From Lamellibrachia satsuma (lineage: Eukaryota; Annelida; Polychaeta; Sabellida; Siboglinidae), in assembly GCA_033239005.1 (NCBI GenBank), contig BSQZ01000034.1, positions 5,743,501 to 5,807,500 of the forward strand: a stretch of 64,000 nucleotides of DNA, given 5' to 3'. This document shows positions 58,765-64,000 of the stretch, in pieces. Numbering within the stretch: the stretch's first letter is position 1; the number at the start of each line of letters is the position of its first letter. Both the position numbers and the translations under genes were made by a program. The notes under the pieces are model-generated. The model was not told the DNA's origin and did no database searches. It saw nothing but the letters and a program-made list of their open reading frames with translations.

Positions 58765-58917
58765 TACTCACTCAGTCACTCACTCTGTCACTCACTCACT
58801 CACTCACTCACTCACTCACTCACTCACTCACTCACTCACTCACTCACACACTCACGCACTCACTCACTCACTCACTCACTCACTCACTCACTCACTCACT
58901 CACTCACTCACTCACTG
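58765..58917. repeat. (ACTC)n microsatellite
   Basis: About 150 bp of CACT repeats with two ACAC/ACGC interruptions. The Leu/Thr/His/Ser ORF is an artefact. Confidence 0.97.
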
Positions 58918-59504
58918 GATGGGCATTCATGTCAACTTGACAGATAGACTGATGTTAGATGTTAGTTTCCTTGGTGTTCTAGGTGTATGGTTATATTTAG
59001 AGAGGTGAATAGGGGAGGAGAATGAAACGGTTTGCGGCTATCTATGCCAGATATGTTTCCTTGGATAGTGTTCCGTGTTCGAGTAGCGCCGTGGTAGAAC
59101 TAGTACATTGCAGTGAGGTAAGTAGTGTCCATGGTTTCAAAATATGGCTAATAGGCCGGGGAAGTGACGACTCAGTCAGAGGGAATGGGTAGAGGAATAT
59201 GGTGTTTGATACAAATTAACTCAATGTATACTCTGCGATGCACCATTTACTATGATAACCTCTCCTACCGGAGACTTGCCGACGAGACGACTTGGTACCC
59301 CACAATTCCTTTGCCAGAGCTTGTGTTACTCAGTGGGATGGACAAGTGTGCGACACGAGAAAATAAAGTGTTTACTATGTGTGCATATTAGACTGGTGCA
59401 GTAAACAAGCGAGTGGATTATACCATCGAACGTCGGCACAACGGCCAGGCTCGGGTTAGTTCCGGCTATTGTGAGGGTGTGAACAAACGAAACGCATATA
59501 TCAC
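58918..59504. other. Unannotated sequence
   Basis: Short ORFs only. Confidence 0.4.
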
Positions 59505-59614
59505 CTTCATGTATTTCTTCTCCGTCATAATAGGACATCGCTTCACAAACAATTCATGCTTTCTACCATTTAAAAGCACCTCGTTTGTATCTACATCCAA
59601 CACTTTTAACACAT
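59505..59614 (-). CDS. Candidate upstream exon, same strand as the PARP14-like gene
   Basis: The minus strand has TATTTCAG|AT... at 59614 and ATGAAG|GTGATA at 59505. It encloses 110 nt coding for VLKVLDVDTNEVLLNGRKHE and KRCPIMTEKKYMK, with a start phase of 2 nt and a clean codon end. Composition is gene-like, but no domain was recognised and the link to 56751 is not shown. It could belong to a separate gene. Confidence 0.35.
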
Positions 59615-60002
59615 CTGAAATATGAAGCAGGATATTAGCACATTCCGCAAGCTCCACATTCTGAAATTCAGCTTTTCAAAAGCGTATTACTATATACACG
59701 GATTGGGCCAGGCAGTTGGAAATCCTGCAAAAGGCAGTGTCACCCTCCCTCTGAATGTTTCGGTCCTACCTAATTTGTCGCAACTGCCACTTGCGATATT
59801 TGACAAAGTGACACCAGTCCGCTCTTTCAACGCTTGACTTTATTAACATCATTATCAACAATGTCAATAACACGATTTCGTTGGGTAGAAACTGTCATGA
59901 TTTAATGTTTGCAATAATTGTCTTGTTACACTGTCGGACATAGAAGTTATGGAACGACACCGAATGAAACTCAGAATCAATATAATATAAAATAATAAAT
60001 CA

Positions 60003-60188
<186 letters not shown>

Positions 60189-60679
60189 TCATAACTTTTC
60201 AAAAGGTATCGGCTACAACATAACACTTTGCCTGCAGGCGAGTGATAAGGAGCATGCCAGCATTCCAGCATGCCACAATCTGAAGAAAAGCATTCCTGAA
60301 CAATGCTTCTCAGTCGATTACAAAGTTAGATTACATTGGTCTCACAAATCCCACCTGTCAACCAGTTAGCGTTGTGTCAAGCTATGGCTGCTTCAACTGT
60401 GATTAAGGTCGAACAAAAACAGTTCCTGCTGTCTGGTCGATGTGTACGTCACTTCCAGACACCCACATAATGCTTCTGTTACACGCACACACACGCACGC
60501 ACGCACGCAGACACACATGCACGCACGCAATCAACGGATATTAAAACTTTGCATTATTTTTGCTATTCAATATGTTGACATATATTGTTGTGTGGGACAG
60601 TGGGATTCAGATTTGGATAAATCAAAAGGACATGCACCGAATGTAATTTGACCTATTTATCAAATAACGTATAACTAAC

Positions 60680-60737
60680 ACGCACATATGCACGCATGCA
60701 CGCACCCACGCACGAAAACAAGCACACCCGCACGAAT

Positions 60738-60822
<85 letters not shown>

Positions 60823-60960
60823 ACACACACACAAACACAAACCACACACACACCACACACAACACACCACAAACCACACACCACACCACACACACACACA
60901 CACACGCGCGCACACACACACACTCACACACACACAAACACACACACAAACATAAATATA
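60680..60960. repeat. (AC)n/(ACGC)n microsatellite complex
   Basis: Pure AC at about 60758-60820, then CCACACAC variants. A flanking ACGC tract lies at 60680-60730. Confidence 0.95.
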
Positions 60961-60999
60961 CACATGTGTTTTCTAATATTCGAACACCACATTAAGACA

Positions 61000-61082
61000 T
61001 AACCACGTAACCATGTAACCATGTAACCACATAACCATATAACCACACAACCACGTAACCACATAACCACACAATCGCACAG
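61000..61082. repeat. About 8-9-bp tandem repeat (ACCATGTA type)
   Basis: Repeated AACCACGTA / AACCATGTA / AACCACATA units. Confidence 0.8.
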
Positions 61083-61469
61083 GCAGTTCGTCGATATGTT
61101 TGTACACAATGTAATTTAATAATATCGAACATAGAAGTTATGGAACGACTGGGAATGAAATTCCTAATGAATATAATCGAAAATCAAACTATGTGCGTGT
61201 GGGCGTGCGTGCATGTCCATGACTTTTTCAAAGGCATCATCGCACTTTGTCTGCAGTCAAACGATATACAGCATGCCAATAAAACCACAATCTAAGTTGA
61301 AATCCGGCAACATTTATTAATCTGAAGAAAATCATTCCTGAGCAATGTTTCTAATTGGTGACAAAGTTAGATTACATTGATGCCTCCAACTAGTCAACTG
61401 TTTGCTGTGACTGCTTTAAATGTGATTCAGGGCGGACAGCTTCTTGCTGTCTGGTCGATGTGTGCGTCG

Positions 61470-61712
<243 letters not shown>

Positions 61713-61769
61713 TGCTAACTTTCTGTCAACAAACGACATTGATTTTATGTCTATGTTGAGGAGGAATAG

Positions 61770-61960
61770 TTTGTTTCTCATGCACCAACTTCCCAACGGT
61801 TCCCTTCACATGGGCTATGCCCCCATTCCAAAGTGCTCACGTGACGTAAACAGGACTAGTCTCCGCCATTTTGTCAGCGGGGGTATGCGCAATTTCGCTG
61901 TATCGCTCTCACAGGAAAATGTGGCTGGCTTCGTCACATTCCTGTATTCCTCAAACTATG
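61770..61960 (+). repeat. Dispersed fragment, copy 1
   Basis: Shares CACCAACTTCCCAACGGTT, CGTAAACAGGACTAGTCT and ACTCGCTGT-like words with 63705-63850. Both copies keep an open frame for some distance, but the frames differ, so coding is doubtful. Confidence 0.6.
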
Positions 61961-62429
61961 CATCTTCAACAATAGTGTCTACAGCGTCAGCGATATCATT
62001 TCGTCACTAAATACTTGGACTGACTGATCCAGCGGACAGTTACTACATTAAAACACCACTGGGGGATGTTTGAAGACGGTCCGTCTCCGTGGACTTTCGA
62101 CGCCCAATCTATATTTCTATGCTCACTCAACTTGGCCTGGCTACAAAGTCAGTTATACCGGATGCATATATGCAACAAACCGTAGCTGCCAAATCAATAT
62201 CCTGTTGCGGTTGGTTATCAGGCACATCTAACATCAGAACGGCAACCGGTCTGTTGTCCTTGAGATCATATCGCAACCGTCCGTTTGCCCGGTGATGCAT
62301 ATCTCCCGCTACATTCGTTCGCGTGGCTCCACACTTGGACCGCTAGTGATACTTGCTGATAACAGTCCAGTGACTATGTTCTAGGGGCCGCCCCAACAGT
62401 TGCATCCAAGCGTTTTACCGACTTACAAT

Positions 62430-62925
62430 ACCGACATACAAATTCCCTGTGTCGTGTGCTCGATGTGTGCAGTCCCTGTGACGTGTGCTCAATAAGAGCA
62501 GTGTCTGTGACGTGAGCTCAATGTGATCAGTGTCTGTGTCGTGTGCTCGATGTGAGCAGTGTCTGTGACTTGTGCTCAACGTGAGCAGTGTCTGTGACGT
62601 GAGCTCAATGTGACCAGTACCTGGGAAATATGCTCAATTTGAGCAGTGCATGTGAAGTGTGCTCGATGTGAGCAGTGTCTGTGACTTGTGCTCAACGTGA
62701 GCAGTGTCTGTGACGTGAGCTCAATGTGACCAGTACCTGGGAAATATGCTCAATTTGAGCAGTGCATGTGAAGTGTGCTCGATGTGAGCAGTGTCTGTGA
62801 CTTGTGCTCAATGTGAGCAATGCCTGTGAAGTGTGCTCAATTTGAGCAGTGCATGTGAAGTGTGCTCAATTTTAGCAGTGCATGTGAAGTGTGCTCAATG
62901 TGAGCAGTGCCTGAGACGTGTGTTT
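62430..62925. repeat. 29-bp minisatellite with higher-order structure
   Basis: About 16 units based on GTGTGCTCGATGTGAGCAGT plus GTCTGTGAC. A block of about 116 bp (four units, marked by GTGACCAGTACCTGGGAAAT) occurs twice in succession (about 62564-62680 and 62680-62797). Confidence 0.92.
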
Positions 62926-62929
62926 AATG

Positions 62930-63700
62930 CGGCGTATGAAACCCTCACCTTTAAAGTTCAATGTAATATATAAGGCCCGTAACAACTCGATACACGAGGA
63001 CTTACTGTGTGCCGCGTTGCAGAACTGCAAGATTTCAAAACTCTTTTATACCATATGCTTTAAGACACTGGCAGTAATTATGAACTCATTTATAAATTAG
63101 TTACTTTTTACATAATAGCAGTATGCCATATAATTTATTTTACTATAGTATTGCCTGTTTTAAGTTTTAATTGATGATTATGTCCTTCATATTTACCTTG
63201 TTTATTTACAAACATAACTTTAATTATGGTGTACATGCATCTTTTAATTTTTTTATATTTTAAGTCATATTTTGTCTTAATCAATTTATTATCATTGATT
63301 GTTTTACTGCGCCAATTTTATAATTCAACTGCTATAGTTGCCATTTTAATAAAATTATTATTATTAAAATAAAATATTATTATTATTATTATAGAGGCAT
63401 TGAGTTGCTTGTTCTGGTCTTGTAAACAATAATGTTAAATGCTGGCGGTAGTTAGAAATACCTGTATATTCATTAGACTATAAACACTGTATAGTTGTTT
63501 ACGACGGATGCATATTTTCTTTAAAAAAACAAAACTCTGCCCATTGACAACTTGCATATGTTTCCTTGTTTGTTGTTTATACGTTAAACGAGCGGCGACA
63601 ATTTAAGTCGTATTCACATATATGCTGCTGATTTTCCACAGCTAAAATGCAAATTTTCTCTCAACAAACAAAAGTTTTTTTATTTTTTTGGTTGGGGACG
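62930..63700. other. Unannotated AT-rich sequence
   Basis: Includes a short (ATT)n tract near 63353-63390. No gene recognised. Confidence 0.5.
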
Positions 63701-63704
63701 CGTA

Positions 63705-63850
63705 GTGTATTCCTCGTGTACCAACTTCTCAACGGTTTCGTTCGCATTGTCTATGCTCCATTTCAAAATGCTCACGCGACGTAAACAGGACTCGTCTTCG
63801 ACATTTAACCAACAGGGACACACTCAAACTCGCTGTCACCTCCACCTCGT
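63705..63850 (+). repeat. Dispersed fragment, copy 2
   Basis: Partner of 61770-61960 (CACCAACTTCTCAACGGTT equivalent, CGTAAACAGGACTCGTCT). Confidence 0.6.
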
Positions 63851-64000
63851 CTCCACCGCCTTCGGTTTAATTTGTACATGGCGATTGTTAACATGTATTC
63901 TTTGTCACTCTGCATTGATGCTTACGGCGTGTTGGTGTGTGACACCCTCACTTTGATGTTCAATGTTCAATGACGTTACCTGCGTCCTAAGACTATACAC

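Overview
This is a repeat-dominated piece of an animal nuclear genome. The support for that is intron-containing genes with GT/AG boundaries, a PARP14-like macrodomain ADP-ribosyltransferase, CR1-, Jockey- and RTE-like LINEs, a DIRS-type retrotransposon and very long microsatellites. Nothing bacterial is seen: no operons, ribosome binding sites or dense coding. The mix of elements fits a marine invertebrate (mollusc, brachiopod or lower deuterostome), but the sequence does not settle the phylum.

Left two thirds (about 1-46,000): a cluster of small two-exon genes for secreted, cysteine-rich, thrombospondin-type-1-like (TSP1-like) peptides sits in a sea of dispersed repeats. Three copies look intact: 8535-9355 (-), 14489-15227 (-) and 33503-34323 (+). 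Each has a signal-peptide exon ending after a WSxWSSW motif, one intron of 430-500 bp with the same phase, and a basic, cysteine-rich second exon. Three more copies are broken (21150-21269, 24714-24849 and 45262-45381, all on -). Around them lie four dispersed repeat families, called A-D here. One copy of family A has been split by a 3.2-kb minisatellite of a 16-bp unit (17215-20396). A 1.65-kb segment (20494-22160) carrying a broken peptide gene is repeated almost unchanged at 44622-46273. A near-complete CR1-like LINE (about 36170-40045) keeps its SGNH-esterase ORF1 and reverse transcriptase ORF. A decayed DIRS element (41823-43551, -) is followed by an array of about 57-bp repeats.

Right third (47,725-56,751, minus strand): the 3' part of a large PARP14-like gene. 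I could join twelve exons in a consistent frame (1141 codons plus stop). The order is KH-like region, macrodomain 1, macrodomain 2, a second KH-like region, then a mono-ADP-ribosyltransferase catalytic domain with an H-Y-I triad. Its introns hold (AC)n, (ACTC)n, (AT)n and (CGG)n tracts. The 5' end is not resolved; one candidate upstream exon is at 59505-59614. From about 57,000 to 64,000 there are microsatellites, minisatellites, a repeated fragment pair and otherwise featureless AT-rich DNA.

Secreted cysteine-rich peptides and PARP14/macrodomain proteins both often belong to host defence, but no direct functional link between them is visible here.
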